The notes under the pieces are model-generated. The model made no database searches. It was not told where the DNA came from and saw nothing but the letters and a program-made list of their open reading frames with translations. The position numbers were made by a program, and so were the translations under genes. Source: Colletes latitarsis (taxonomy: Eukaryota > Arthropoda > Insecta > Hymenoptera > Colletidae). Taken from it: a DNA stretch of 64,000 nt. Every line of letters starts with the position of its first letter. Within the stretch, counting starts at the first letter, position 1. Location of the stretch: NCBI RefSeq assembly GCF_051014445.1, contig NC_135136.1, forward strand, positions 11,054,001-11,118,000, written 5' to 3'. Positions 40,396 through 52,351 of the stretch are shown here, one piece after another.

Positions 40396-41543
40396 TATCC
40401 CAGACCTAACTTGCATTATCCAATAAAATGTTGATCGAGACCAGGTTTAATTGGCTGTTTCAGTGTGGTACCACATTACTGTGTGACCCAAACCAGAAAA
40501 AACCCAGGATCTGTTCAAGATGTATGTGAAGAATGCGAAAGTATGAGCCTGATGTGGGCAAATCCCAGTCCTATCCCAGACCTAACTTGCGCTATCCTAT
40601 TAAATATTGATCGAAACCAGGTTTAATTGACTGTTTCAGTGTGGTACCACATTGCTACGTGATCCAACCCAGGAAAAAGCCAGGATCTGTTCAACAAGTA
40701 TGTGAAGAATGCGAAAGTATGAGTCTGATGAGGGCAAATCCCAGGCCTAACCTAGAACTAACATGCGTCATCTCCTACGAATATTGATCGACACCAGGTT
40801 TAATCGACTGTTTCAGTGTGGTACCACATTACTACGTGATCGAAACCAGAAAACACCCAGGATCTGTCCAAGAAGTATGTGAAGAATGCGAAAGTATGAG
40901 ACTGATGAGGGCAGATCCCAGACCTATCCCAGACCTAACTTGCGCTATCCTATAAAATGTTGATCGAGACCAGGATTAATCGAATGTTTCGGTGTGGTAC
41001 CACTTTACAACGTGATCCAATCCAGAAAAAGCCCAGGATCTGTTCAACAAGTATGTGAAAAATGCGAAGGTATGAGCTTCATGAGGGCAGATCCCAGACC
41101 TATCCCAGACCAAACTTGCGTTATCCTATAAAATGTTGATCGAGACCAGGATTAATCGACTGTTTCAGTGTGGTACCACTTTACAACGTGATTCAAACCA
41201 GAAAAAGCCAGGGATCTGTTCAACAAGTATGTGTAGAATGCGAAAGTATGAGTCTGATGAGGGCAGATCCCAGGTCTAACCTAGACATAACATGCGTTAT
41301 CCTCCATAATATTGATCGAAACCAGGTTTAGTTGACTGTTTCAGTGTGGTACCACTTTACTGCGTGATCCAAAGCGGAAAAAACCCTCGATCAGTTCAAC
41401 ATGCGTTATCCTATAAAATGTTGATCGAGACCAGGATTAATCGACTGTTTCAGTGTTGTATCACTTTACAACGTGATCCAAACCAGATAAAGCCAGGGAT
41501 CTGTTCAACAAGTATGTGAAAAATGCGAAAGTATGACCCTGAT
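40396..41543 (+). repeat. Satellite array 2, about 7 monomers between two insertions
   Basis: The same 176-bp satellite, in the same orientation and phase as array 1, resumes here after element 1. It holds variants such as GCGCTATCCTATTAAATATT and GAGACCAGGATTAATCG. One monomer is shortened to 109 bp (41341-41449). The last one is interrupted at GTATGACCCTGAT (41531-41543) by element 2a. Confidence 0.96.
41341..41449 (+). repeat. Truncated 109-bp monomer
   Basis: TCAGTG starts at 41341 and again at 41450, so this monomer is 109 bp instead of 176. The join reads CAGTTCAACATGCGTTATCC: the GTTCAACATG of the linker runs straight into the ATGCGTTATCC that normally follows the CCTAA tract, losing about 67 bp. 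AACATG is shared by both sides, which suggests a microhomology-mediated deletion. Confidence 0.85.
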
Positions 41544-41971
41544 TCGGCGGTCTGGTGCGGCCATGAACGCCCGGCTGCCGAGTGGTGGAAACGGGGTCGC
41601 GGGCGGTTGCGAGTTGGGGCTCGCAGCCGCCACTAAACGCGGCCCCGGGACGGATAGCGGCGGGATGGAGTGGCCCCGTCCCGCCGCTCTGAGGCAGTGT
41701 GTCTACTGGGGGGACCGATTGCCCCCCCGGAGGATGGGCGCGAAAGCGCGGGCACGGGGAGGATACCGGAAGAATGCTTCGAGCGATTCCCGGTATCCTC
41801 CCAAAGCGTGCCGAAGGGTCACCGTGGGGTTTTTAGTGGGTAGGTCCCGCGCCTGTCGTTGTACGGGCGCGGGGAATCCCACACACCCCTCCCACCTCTC
41901 CCCAAGGAGGTGGGAGGGAGTCTTTCGAAGATTTTCCCCACGACAAAAAAAAAAAAAAAAAAAAAAAAAAA
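41544..41971 (+). mobile_element. Element 2a: 5'-truncated R1-clade copy, 3' UTR only
   Basis: About 400 bp match the last part of element 2b (from TCGGCGGTCTGGTGCGG at 44091) with a handful of substitutions, ending in 27 A at 41945-41971. The flanks are a direct repeat: GTATGACCCTGAT at 41531-41543 before it and 41972-41984 after it. The repeat extends to 16 bp if the preceding A residues are counted. This is the signature of target-primed reverse transcription with strong 5' truncation. No ORF2 residues remain; long frames across it are chance. Confidence 0.92.
41758..41801 (+). other. 12-bp stem hairpin in the 3' UTR of element 2a
   Basis: GGAGGATACCGG (41758-41769) pairs with CCGGTATCCTCC (41790-41801) around a 20-nt loop. 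The hairpin also exists in element 3. In element 2b the right arm has one substitution (GTATACTCC). Confidence 0.75.
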
Positions 41972-41984
41972 GTATGACCCTGAT

Positions 41985-43975
41985 GGCTGCTGCAGGGCGT
42001 GGTCAATACTCTCTTCCCAATAGGGGAGATGGGACCTCGTCCTCCGGCAGAGGCGACGGCCCCGTTGAAGTGGGTGGCCGAGCCGGGGGTCACGCAGGGG
42101 GAGCTGGCCGGGGGCGTAACACGGCCCCGGGTCCGGATGGTGTGCCTGGCTGGGTTTGGGTCTTGACCAACGGCGTCCTTGGGGCCGACCTCAGGCGGTT
42201 GTTTAACCGATGCCTGAGGGACGGGCGATTCCCCCCCCAGTTGGAAGGTGGCGAGGATGGTCCTCCTCCGGAAGGAGGGTCGGCCCGCGGAGTCTCCATC
42301 CGCATACCGACCCATCTGTCTCCTCGACGAGGTGGGCAAGATCTTCGAGCGAGTGATTGCTGCCCGCCTCGTCGAGCACCTGTCGCGGGGTGCTCCGGGC
42401 CTGGCCGACTGCCAGTACGGTTTCCGGGGGGGCCGGTCGACGGTCGACGCGATCAGTCGGGTCAGGGTCCTCTCGGAGTCGGCCGTCTCCCGGGGAGGGG
42501 TGGCGTTGGCGGTATCGCTGGATATTGCAAACGCGTTTAACGCCCTTCCCTGGGAGGAGATACGGAGGGGGCTCGAATATCATCGGGTACCCCCGTGTCT
42601 CAGGGCAGTCGTCGGGGATTATCTCCGCGGCAGGTGGATCGAGTATCCGGGCCGGGATGGTGATATGCGGAGGGAGGTCTACTGCGGGGTTCCGCAGGGG
42701 TCGGTCCTAGGGCCACTCCTGTGGAACATCGCGTACGACGCGGTGTTGCGGGCCGACCTCCCCGACGGCGTCAGTGGCGTGTGTTACGCAGATGACACAC
42801 TGGTGCTGGCCGTCGGGGCTCAGTGGGGGAGGGCCAAGCGCCTCGCCGAGGAGGGGTCGCAACGCGTCGTCGACCGGATCAGGGGGATGGGGACGACGGT
42901 GGCGGTCCATAAGACCGAGGTGATAGCGTTCCATTCACCTCGGCAGGATCCGCCACCCCCTGTGATCCGGGTGGGTGGGGCTGATATCGAGGTGAAGCCC
43001 CGGATGAGGTATCTGGGGCTGATCCTCGATAGCCACTGGCGCTTCGAGGAGCATTTCCGCTGCCTGGTTCCCCGGTTGGACAGGATGGTCTCGGCTTTAG
43101 GCCGGATCCTCCCCAACCTGGGAGGCCCGGCGGGACGAGTTCGCCGCCTCTATGTGGCAATGGTTCAGTCGGTGGCCCTATACGGGGCCCCCGTCTGGGC
43201 GGACGACCTGGCGGCCTCCCGGCGCAGCATGACGATGCTGCGTCGGGTGCAGAGGCGGATGGCGCTGAGGGTCGTCCGCGGCTACCGGACCGTGTCGCAT
43301 GAGGCGTCGACGGTCCTTGCGGGGATGCCGCCCATGGATCTCCTCGCGCGGTCGCACGCGATGATGTATCGTCATCGTGTCGACCGTCGCGCGGGAGTGG
43401 GGGCGGTCCCGGGAGAGCAGGAACCTGCTTGGGGCGATTTGAAGCGCCAGGCCCGGCAGTTCGTGGTGCTCGCGTGGCAGGAGCGGTTGGCACTGCCAAC
43501 TGCGGGGCACCGGACAGTCGGGGCTGTTCGGCCACTGCTGTGTGAGTGGCTGGACAGAGGCCATGGAAGCCTTACTTACCGGATGGCACAGGTATTTTCA
43601 GGGCATGGTAGCTTCGGAAGATACCTGTGCCGGATAGAGAAGGAGCCGACGGCGCGTTGCTGCCATTGTGACGCCGAGCAGGACACGGCTGATCATACCC
43701 TCCAGGTATGCCCAGCGTGGGAGGGGGAGCGCCGTGTCCTGGTCGGCGTCGTCGGGCGGGATGTCTCGCTGCCGGGCGTGGTGAGCGCCATGCTCGGCAG
43801 CGAGGAGAAGTGGAGGGCCGCGGCCTCCTTCTGCGACAACGTAATGTTGCAGAAGGAGGCCGCGGGGAGGGAGCGCGAGCTTCAGCGGCGCGCTGAAGCT
43901 CGCGCTCGTGCGGTGGCCCGAGGTCGTCGCCCGGTCGCGAAGCGTCGCGGGCGGCCGCCTCGGCGTGGCGGATGA
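41985..43975 (+). pseudogene. Element 2b ORF2 fragment: reverse transcriptase and C-terminal domain
   Basis: This is the RT part of an R1-clade ORF2. The first 250 bp encode the pre-RT segment, with a deletion of about 19 nt near 42110 relative to element 3, then TAPGPDGVPGWVW. An eight-C tract at 42231-42238, against seven in element 3, shifts the frame. From 42248 a 575-residue frame is open to the stop at 43975. It shows LLRKEGRPAESPSAYRPICL, GFRGGRSTVDAI, SLDIANAFN, GVPQGSVLGPLLWN, YADD at about residues 180-183 and MRYLGLILDSHW. A C-terminal knuckle CCHC(x8)H(x4)C spans about residues 471-488, followed by a very basic tail. No endonuclease domain is present. It cannot be a functional element, though the RT domain itself looks undamaged. 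Confidence 0.92.
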
Positions 43976-44491
43976 CCTAGGCTGGGAGGGGGGTCCTGAG
44001 GGGACCCTCCTCCCGCCAGGCGGCGCAGGGTCGGACCGGTTGTGGGTAGGAGTGCCTCCCCCTACCGGTCCGACGCAAGGGGAGGCACCCTCGGCGGTCT
44101 GGTGCGGCCATGAACGCCCGGCCGCCGAGGGGTGGAAACGGGGTCGCGGGCGGTTGCGAGTTGGGGCTCGCAGCCGCCACTAAACGCGGCCCCGGGACGG
44201 ATAGCGGCGGGATGGAGTGGCCCCGTCCCGCCGCTATGAGGCAGTGTGTCTACTGGGGGGACCGATTGTCCCCCCGGGGGATGGGCGCGAAAGCGCGGGC
44301 ACGGGGAGGATACCGGAAGAATGCTTCGAGCGATTCCCGGTATACTCCCAAAGCGTGCCGAAGGGTCACCGTGGGGTTTTTAGTGGGTAGGTCCAGCGCC
44401 TGTCGTTGTACGGGCGCGGAGAATCCCACACACCCCTCCCACCTCTCCCCAAGGAGGTGGGAGGGAGTCTTTCGAAGATTTTCCCCACGAC
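43976..44491 (+). other. Element 2b 3' UTR, highly structured
   Basis: This 516-nt GC-rich 3' UTR holds a series of inverted repeats. Two crossing stems form a possible pseudoknot at 44032-44088. TCGGCGG (44091-44097) pairs with CCGCCGA (44122-44128). GGCGGTTGCGAG (44149-44160) pairs with CTCGCAGCCGCC (44167-44178) including one G-U pair. GCGC-GAAA-GCGC (44285-44296) has a GNRA-type loop. CCCTCCCACCT (44434-44444) pairs with AGGTGGGAGGG (44455-44465) about 26 nt before the poly-A. The same stems are found in element 3. Such structure likely guides the reverse transcriptase to its own RNA. Confidence 0.8.
44032..44088 (+). other. Possible H-type pseudoknot in the 3' UTR (element 2b)
   Basis: Stem A is CGGACCGGT (44032-44040) with ACCGGTCCG (44064-44072). 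Stem B is GTGCCTCCCC (44052-44061) with GGGGAGGCAC (44079-44088). The stems interleave, with loops of 11, 2 and 6 nt, which is the H-type pseudoknot topology. Element 3 has both stems in the same order. Stem A or B alone would form simple hairpins, so the fold needs testing. Confidence 0.6.
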
Positions 44492-47400
44492 AAAAAAAAA
44501 AAAAAAAAAAAGTATGATTCTGATGAGGGCAAATCCAAGGCCTAACCTAGACCTAACATGCGTTATCCTCTTAAATATTGATCGAAACCAGATTTAATCG
44601 ACTGTTTCAGTGTGGTCCCACATAACTACGTGATCCAATCCAGAAAAAACCCAGGATCTGTTCAAGAAGTATGTGAAGAATGCGAAAGTATGAGACTGAT
44701 GAGGGCAAATACCAGACCTAACCCAGACCTAACATGCGTTATCCTCTAAAATATTTTTCGAGACCAGGTTGAATTGACTGTTTCAGTGTGGTACCACATT
44801 ACCACCTGATCCAAACCAGAAAAAACCCAGGTTCTGTTCAACAAGTATGTGAAGAATGCGAAAGTATGAGCCTGATGGGGGCAAATCCAAGGCCTAACCT
44901 GGACCTAACATGCGTTATCCTCTTAAATATTGGTCGAAACCAGGCTTAATTGACTGTTGCAGTGTAGTAGCGCATTTCAACGTGATCCAAACCCGAAAAA
45001 AACCCTCGACCAGGTCAACATGTATGTTAAAACTGCGAAATTATGACCCTGATGAGGGTAAATCCCAATCCTAACCTAGACCTAACATGCGCTATCCTCT
45101 AGGATGTTGATCGAAACTGGGTTTAATCGACTGTTTCAGTGGGGTACCACATTACTACGTGGTGCAAACCAGTGAAAGCCCAGGATCTGGCCAACAAGAA
45201 TGGGAAATATGTGAAAGTATGAGCCTGATGAGAGCAAATCCCACACCTTACCTAGACCTAACATGCGTTATCCTCTAAAATATTGATCGAGACCAGGTTT
45301 AGGCGACTGTTTCAGTGTGGTACCACATTACTGCGTGATCCAAACCAGTGAAAGCCCAGGATCTGGCCAACAAGTATGAGAAAAATGCGAAAGTATGAGC
45401 CGCATGAGGGCAAATCCTAGACCTAACCCAGACCTAACATGCGTTACCCTCTAAAATATCTATCGAGACCAGGTTGAATTGACTGTTTCAGTGTGGTACC
45501 ACATTACTACGTGATCCAAACCAGTGAAAGCCCAGGATCTGGCCAACAAGAATGAGAAATATGCGAAAGTATGAACCTGATGAGAGCAAATCCCCAGACA
45601 TAACCTAGACCTAACATGCGTTATCCTCTAAAATATTGATCGAAGCCAGGTTTAATGGACTGTTTCAGTGTGTTACCACATTACTACGTGATCCAATCCA
45701 AAAAATTCCCAGAATCTGGCCATCAAGTATGAGAAATATGCGAAAGTATGAGCCTGATCAGTGCAAATCCCAGACCTAACCTAGACCTAACACGTGTTAT
45801 CCTTCAAAATATTGATCGAAACTGGGTTTAATCGACTGTTTCAGTGTGGTACCACATTACTACGCGGTGCAAACCAGTGAAAGCCCAGGATCTGGCCGAC
45901 TAGAATGGGAAATATGTGAAAGTATGAGCCTGATGAGAGCAAATCCCACACCTTACCTACACCTAACATGCGTTATCCTCTAAAATATCGATCGAGACCA
46001 GGTTTAATCGACTATTTCAATGTGGTCCCACATAACTACGTGATCCAAACCAGAAAAAGCCCAGGATCTGGCCTACAAGTATGAGAAATTTGCGAAAGTA
46101 TGAGCCTCATGAGGGCAAATCCTAGACCTAACCCAGACCTAACATGCGTTATCGTCTTAAATATTGGTCGAGGTCAGGTTTAATCAAAAGTTTCAGTGTG
46201 GTACCACATAACTACGTGGTCCAAACCAGTAAAAACGCTCGATCAGGTCAACATGTATGTTAAAACTGCGAAAATATGACCCTGATGAAAGCAAAACACC
46301 AGATCTAACACTGACCTAACATGTGTTATCCTCTAAATTATTTATCGAGACCAGGTTGAATTGACTGTTTCAGTGTGGTATCACATTACTACGTGATCCA
46401 AACCAGTGAAAGCCCAGGATCTGGCCAACAAGAATGAGAAATATGCGAAAGTATGAGCCTGATGAGAGCAAAACCCAGACCTAACCTTGGCCTAACGTGC
46501 GTTATCGTCTTAAATATTGGTCGAGGTCAGGTTTAATCAAAAGTTTCAGTGTGATACCACATAACTACATGGTCTAAACCAGTAAAAACGCTCGATCAGG
46601 TCAACATGTACGTTAAAACTGCGAAAATATGACCCTGATGAAAGCAAAACCCCAGACCTAACACTGACCTAACATGTGTCATCCTCTAAAATATTGATCG
46701 AGACCAGGTTTAATGGACTGTTTCAGTGTGTTACCACATTACTACGTGATCCAATACAAAAAAATCCCAGAATCTGGCCATCCAGTATGAGAAATATGCG
46801 AAAGTATGAGCCTGATCAGTGCAAATCCCAGACCTAACCTAGACCTAACATGTGTTATCCTCTAAAATATTGGTCGAGGTCAGGTTTAATCAAAAGTTTC
46901 AGTGTGGTACCACATAACTACGTGGTCTAAACCAGTAGAAACGCTCGATCAGGTCAACATGTATGTTAAAACTGCGAAAATATGACCCTGATGAAAGCAA
47001 AACCCCAGACCTATCACTGACCTAACATGTGTTATCCTCTAAAATATTGATCGAAACCAGGTTTGATTGTCTGTATCAGTGTGGTACCGCTTTACGACGT
47101 GATCCAAAGCAGAAAAAACCATCGATCTGTTCAACAAGTATGAGAAATATGCGAAAGTATGAGCCTGATCAGTGCAAATCCCAGGCCTAACCTAGACCTA
47201 ACATGTGTTATCCTCTAAAATATTGATCAAAACCAGGTTTAATGGTCTGTTTCAGTGTGGTCCCACATAACTGCCTGATCCAAACCAGAAAAAACCCAGG
47301 TTCTGTTCAACAAGTATGAGAAGAATGCGAAAGTATGAGTCTGATGAGGGCAAATCCAAGGCCTAACCTATACCTAACATGCGTTATCCTCTTAAATAAT

Positions 47401-48659
47401 GATCGAGACCAGGTTTAATCGACTGTTTCAGTGTGGTACCACATTACCACGTGATCCAAACCAGTGAAAGCCCAGGATCTGGCCAACAGGAATGAGAAAT
47501 ATGCGAAAGTACGAACCTGATGAGAGCAAATCCCAGACCTAACCTTGACCTAACATGCGTTATCGTCTAAAATATTGGTCCAGGTCAAGTTTAATCAAAA
47601 GTTTCAGTGTAGTACCACATAACTACGTGATCCAATCCAGAAAACGCCAAGGATCTGGCCAACAAGTATGAGAAATATGCGAAAGTATGAGCCTCATGAG
47701 GGCAAATCAAACACCTATCACAGACCTAACATGCGTTATCCTCTAAAATATGTTTCGAGACCAGGTTGAATTGACTGTTTCAGTGTGGTTCCACATTTCT
47801 TCGTGATCCAAACCAGTGAAAGCCCAGGATCTGGCCAACAAGAATGAGATATATGCGAAAGTGTGAGCCTGATGAGAGCAAATCCCAGACCTAACCTAGA
47901 CCTAACATGCGTTATCCTCTAAATTATTGATCAAAACAAGGTTTAATGGTCTGTTTCAGTGTGGTACCACATTACCACGTGATCCAAACCAGAAAAAACC
48001 CAGATTCTGTTCAACAAGTATGTAAAGAATGCGATAGTATGAGTCTGATGAGGGCAAATCCCAGGCGTAACCTAGACCTAACATGCGCTATCCTCTAAAA
48101 TATTGATCGAAACCTGGTTTAATCGACTGTTTCAGCGTGGTACCACATTACCACGTGATCCAAACCAGAAAAAACCCAGATTCTGTTCAGCAAGAATGAG
48201 AAATATGCGAAAGTATGAGCCTGTTGAAAGCAAATCCCAGACCTAACTTAGACCTAACATGCGTTATCCTCTAAAATATTGATCAAGACCAGGTTTAATG
48301 GTCTGTTTCAGTGTGGTACCACATTACCACCTGATCCAAACCAGAAAAAACCCAGATTCTGTTCAACAAGTATGTGAAGAATGCGAAAGCATGAGCCTAT
48401 TGAGAGCAAGTCACAAACCTAACCCAGACCTAACATGCGTTATCCTCTAAAATATTTATCGAGACCAGGTTGAACTGACTGTTTCAGTATGGTAACACAT
48501 TACTACGTGATCCCAACCAGTGCAAGCCCAGGATCTGGCCAACAAGAATGAAAAATATGCGAAAGTATGAGCCTGATGAGAGCAAATCCCAGACCTATCC
48601 TAGACCTAACACGCGTTATCGTCTAAAATATTGGTCGAGGTCAGGTTCAGTCAAAATTT

Positions 48660-51600
48660 TCAGTGTGGTACCACATTACTACGTGATCCAAACCAGTGGA
48701 AGCCCAGGATCTGGCCAACAAGTATGAGAAATATGCGAAAGCAGGAGCCTATTGAGGGCAAGTCACAAACCTAACCCAGACATAACATGCGTTATCCTCT
48801 AAAATATTTATCGAGACCAGGTTGAATTGACTGTTTCAGTGTGGTACCACATTACTACGTGATCCAAACCAGTGCAAGCCCAGGATCTGGCCAACAAGAA
48901 TGAAAAATATGCGAAAGTATGAGCCTGATGAGAGCAAATCCCAGACCTAACCTTGACCTAACATGCGTTATCGTCTAAAATATTGGTCGAGGTCAGATTT
49001 AATCAAAAGTTTCAGTGTGGCACAACATAACTACGTGATCCAAACCAGAAAACGCCAAGGATCTGGCCAACAAGTATGAGAGATATGCGAAAGTATGAGC
49101 CTCATGAGGGCAAATCACACACCTAACCCAGACCTAACATGCGTTATCCTCTAAAATATTTATCGAGATCAGGTTCAATTGACTGTTTCAGTGTGGTACC
49201 ACATTACCACGTGAGCCAAACCAGAAAATACCCAGATTCTGTTCAACAAGAATGAGAAATATGCGAAAGTATGAGCCTGATGAGAGCAAATCCCAGACGT
49301 AACCTAGACCTAACATGCGTTATCCTCTAAAATATTGATCGAAACCAGGTTTAATGGTCTGTTTCAGTGTGGTACCACATTACCACGTGATCCAAACCAG
49401 AAAAAACCCAGATTCTGTTCAACAAGTATGTGAAGAATGCGATAGTATGAGTCTGATGAGGGCAAATCCCAGGCCTAACCTAGACCTAACATGCGTTATC
49501 CTCTAAAATATTGATCGAAACCAGGTTTAATGGACTGTTTCAGTGTGGTACCACATTTCAACGTGATCCAAACCAGAAAAAAACCCTCGACCAGGTCAAC
49601 ATGTATGTTAAAACTGCGATAGTATGACCCTGATGAGGGTAAATCCCAGACCTAACCTAGACCTAACATACGCTATCCTCTAAAATATTGATCGAAACCT
49701 GGTTTAATCGACTGTTTCAGCGTGGTACCACATTACTATGTGATCGAAACCAGAGAAAACCCAGGATCTGTTCAAGAAGTATGTGAAGAATGCGAAAGTA
49801 TAAGTCTGATGAGGGCAAATCCCAGGCCTAACCTAGACCTAACATGCGTTATCCTCTATAATATTGGTCGAGGTCAGGTTTAATCAAAAGTTTCAGTGTG
49901 GCACAGCATAACTACGTGATCCAAACTAGAAAACGCCAAGGATCTGGCCAACTAGTATGAGAGATATGCGAAAGTATGAGCCTCATGAGGGCAAATCACA
50001 CATCTAACCCAGACCTAACATGCGTTATCCTCTAAAATATTTATCGAGACCAGGTTGAAATGACTGTTTCAGAGTGGTACTACATTACCACGTGATCCAA
50101 ACCAGTGAAAGCCCAGGATCTGGCCAACAGGAATGAGAAATATGCGAAAGTACGAGCCTGATGAGAGCAAATCCCAGACCTAACCTTGACCTAACATGCG
50201 TTATCGTCTAAAATATTGGACCAGGTCAGGTTTAATCAAAAGTTTCAGTGTAGTATCACATAACTACGTGATCCAATCCAGAAAAAGGCCAAGGATCTGG
50301 CCAACAAGTATGAGAAATATGCGAAAGTATGAGCCTCATGAGGGCAAATCACAAACCTAACCCAGACCTAACATGTGTTATACTGTAAAATATTTATCGA
50401 GACCAGGTTGAATTGACTGTTTCAGTGTGGTACCACATTACTAAGTGGTGCAGACCAGTGCAAGCCCAGGATCTGGCCAACAAGAATGAGAAATATGTGA
50501 AAGTATGAGCCTGATGAGAGCAAATCCCAGACCTAACCTTGACCTAACATGTGGTATCGTCTAAAATATTGGTCGAGGTCACGTTTAATCAAAAGTTTCA
50601 GTGTGGCACAACATAACTACGTGATCCAAACTAGTAAACGCCAAGGATCTGGCCAACAAGTATGAGAGATATGCGAAAGTATGAGCCTCATGAGGGCAAA
50701 TCACACACCTATCACAGACCTAACATGCGTTATGCACTAAAATATGTTTCGAGACCAGGTTGAATTGACTGTTTCAGTGAGGAACCACATTACTTCGTGA
50801 TCCAAACCAGTGAAAGCCCAGGATCTGGCCAACAAGTATGTGAAGAATGCGAAAGTATGAGTCTGATGAGGGCAAATCCCAGGCCTAACCTAAACCTAAC
50901 ATGCGTTATCCTTTAAAATATTGATCGAAACCAGGTTGTATTGCCTGTTTCAGTGTGGTACCACATTTCAACGTGATCCAAACCAGAAAAATTACCCTCG
51001 ACCAGGTCAACATGTATGTTAAAACTGCGAAAGTATGACCCTAATGAGGGCAAATCCCAGACCTAACTTAGACCTAACATGCGCTATCCTCTAAAATATT
51101 GATCGAAACTGGGTTTAATCGACTGTTTCAGTGTGGTACCACATAACTACGTGATCCAAACCAGACAAAGCCCAGGATCTGGCCTACAAGTGTGAGAAAT
51201 ATGCGAAAGTATGAGCCTCATGAGGGCAAATACTAGACCTAACCCAGGCCTAACCTGCGTTATCCTATAAAATATTTATCGAGACCAGGTTGAATTGACT
51301 GTGTCAGTGTGGTACCACATTACTACGAGATCCAAACCAGAAAAAACCCTCGATCAGGTCAACATGTATGTTACAACTGCGAGTGTATGACCCTGATGAG
51401 GTCAGATCCCACAGACCTAACATGCGTTATCCTCTAAAATATTTATCGAGACCAGGTTGAATTGACTGTTTCAGAGTGGTACCACATTACCACGTGATCC
51501 AAACCAGTGAAATCTCTGGATATGGCCAACAAGAATGAGATATATGCGAAAGTATGAGCCTGATGAGAGCAAATCCCCGACCTAACATAGACCTAACATG

Positions 51601-52351
51601 CGTTATCCGCTAAAATATTGATCGAGTCGAGGTTTAGTCGACTGTTTCAGTGTGGTACCGCATTACTACGTGATCAAAACCAGTGGAAGCCCAGGATCTG
51701 GCCAACAAGTATGAGAAATATGCGAAAGTATGGGCCAGATGATTGCAAATTCTAGAACTATACCAGACATAACCGGCGTTATCCTCTAAAATATTAATCG
51801 CAACCAGGTTTAATTGACAGTTTCGGTGTGGTACCACATTACTACGAGATCCAAATCAGGAAAAGCCCAGGATCCGGCCAACAAGTATGCGAAATATGCG
51901 AAAGTATGGGCCTGATGAGAGCAAATCCCAGACCTAACCTTGACCTAACATGCGTTATCGTCTAAAATATTGGTCGAGGTCAGGTTGAATCAAAATTTTC
52001 GGTGTGGTACCACACTACTATGTGATCCAAGCCTGAAAAAACCCAGGATCTGTTCAAGAAGTATGTGAAGAATGCGAAAGTATGAGACTGATGAGGGCAA
52101 ATCCCAGACCTAATCCAGACCTAACATGCGTTATCCTCTAAAATATTGATCGAAACCAGGTTTAATGGACTGTTTCAGTGTGGTACCACATTTCATCGTG
52201 AGCCAAACCAGAAAAGAACCCTCGACCAGGTCAACATGTATGTTAAAACTGCGATAGTATGACCCTGATGAGGGCAAATCCCAGACCTAATCCAGACCTA
52301 ACATGCGTTATCGTCTAATATATTGATCGAGACCAGGTTTAGTCGACTGTT
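48660..52351 (+). repeat. 3.69-kb (21-monomer) block duplicated in tandem, copy A
   Basis: 48660-51142 matches 52352-54834 at an offset of 3692 bp; GCAGGAGCCTATTGAGGG, for example, is at 48741 and 52433. The match breaks at about 51142/54834, where copy B jumps to sequence matching about 52010 onward of copy A. Copy B therefore lacks about 870 bp, or five monomers. Private variants such as CAGTGTGGCACAACATAAC, AAATTACCCTCGACC and CTAGTATGAGAGATATGCG are shared throughout. Confidence 0.85.

Larger units (their letters stand above)
41985..44511 (+). mobile_element. Element 2b: 5'-truncated R1-clade copy, RT to poly-A
   Basis: It starts directly after the GTATGACCCTGAT copy that follows element 2a and ends in 20 A at 44492-44511. 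The next satellite bases are GTATGATTCTGAT, a target duplication with two mismatches. It aligns with the interior of element 3 from the pre-RT region (GTGGTCAATACTCTCTTCCC) to the end, so about 2.5 kb remain. The endonuclease half of ORF2, ORF1 and the 5' UTR are absent through 5' truncation. Sequence is very close to element 3, so the family was active relatively recently. Confidence 0.93.

Noticed and set aside
41533..42540. 335-codon plus-strand frame crossing elements 2a and 2b
   Set aside because: It begins in satellite, crosses the 3' UTR and poly-A of 2a, and only briefly enters the RT frame of 2b before the C-tract shift. It is an artefact of the tandem insertion.
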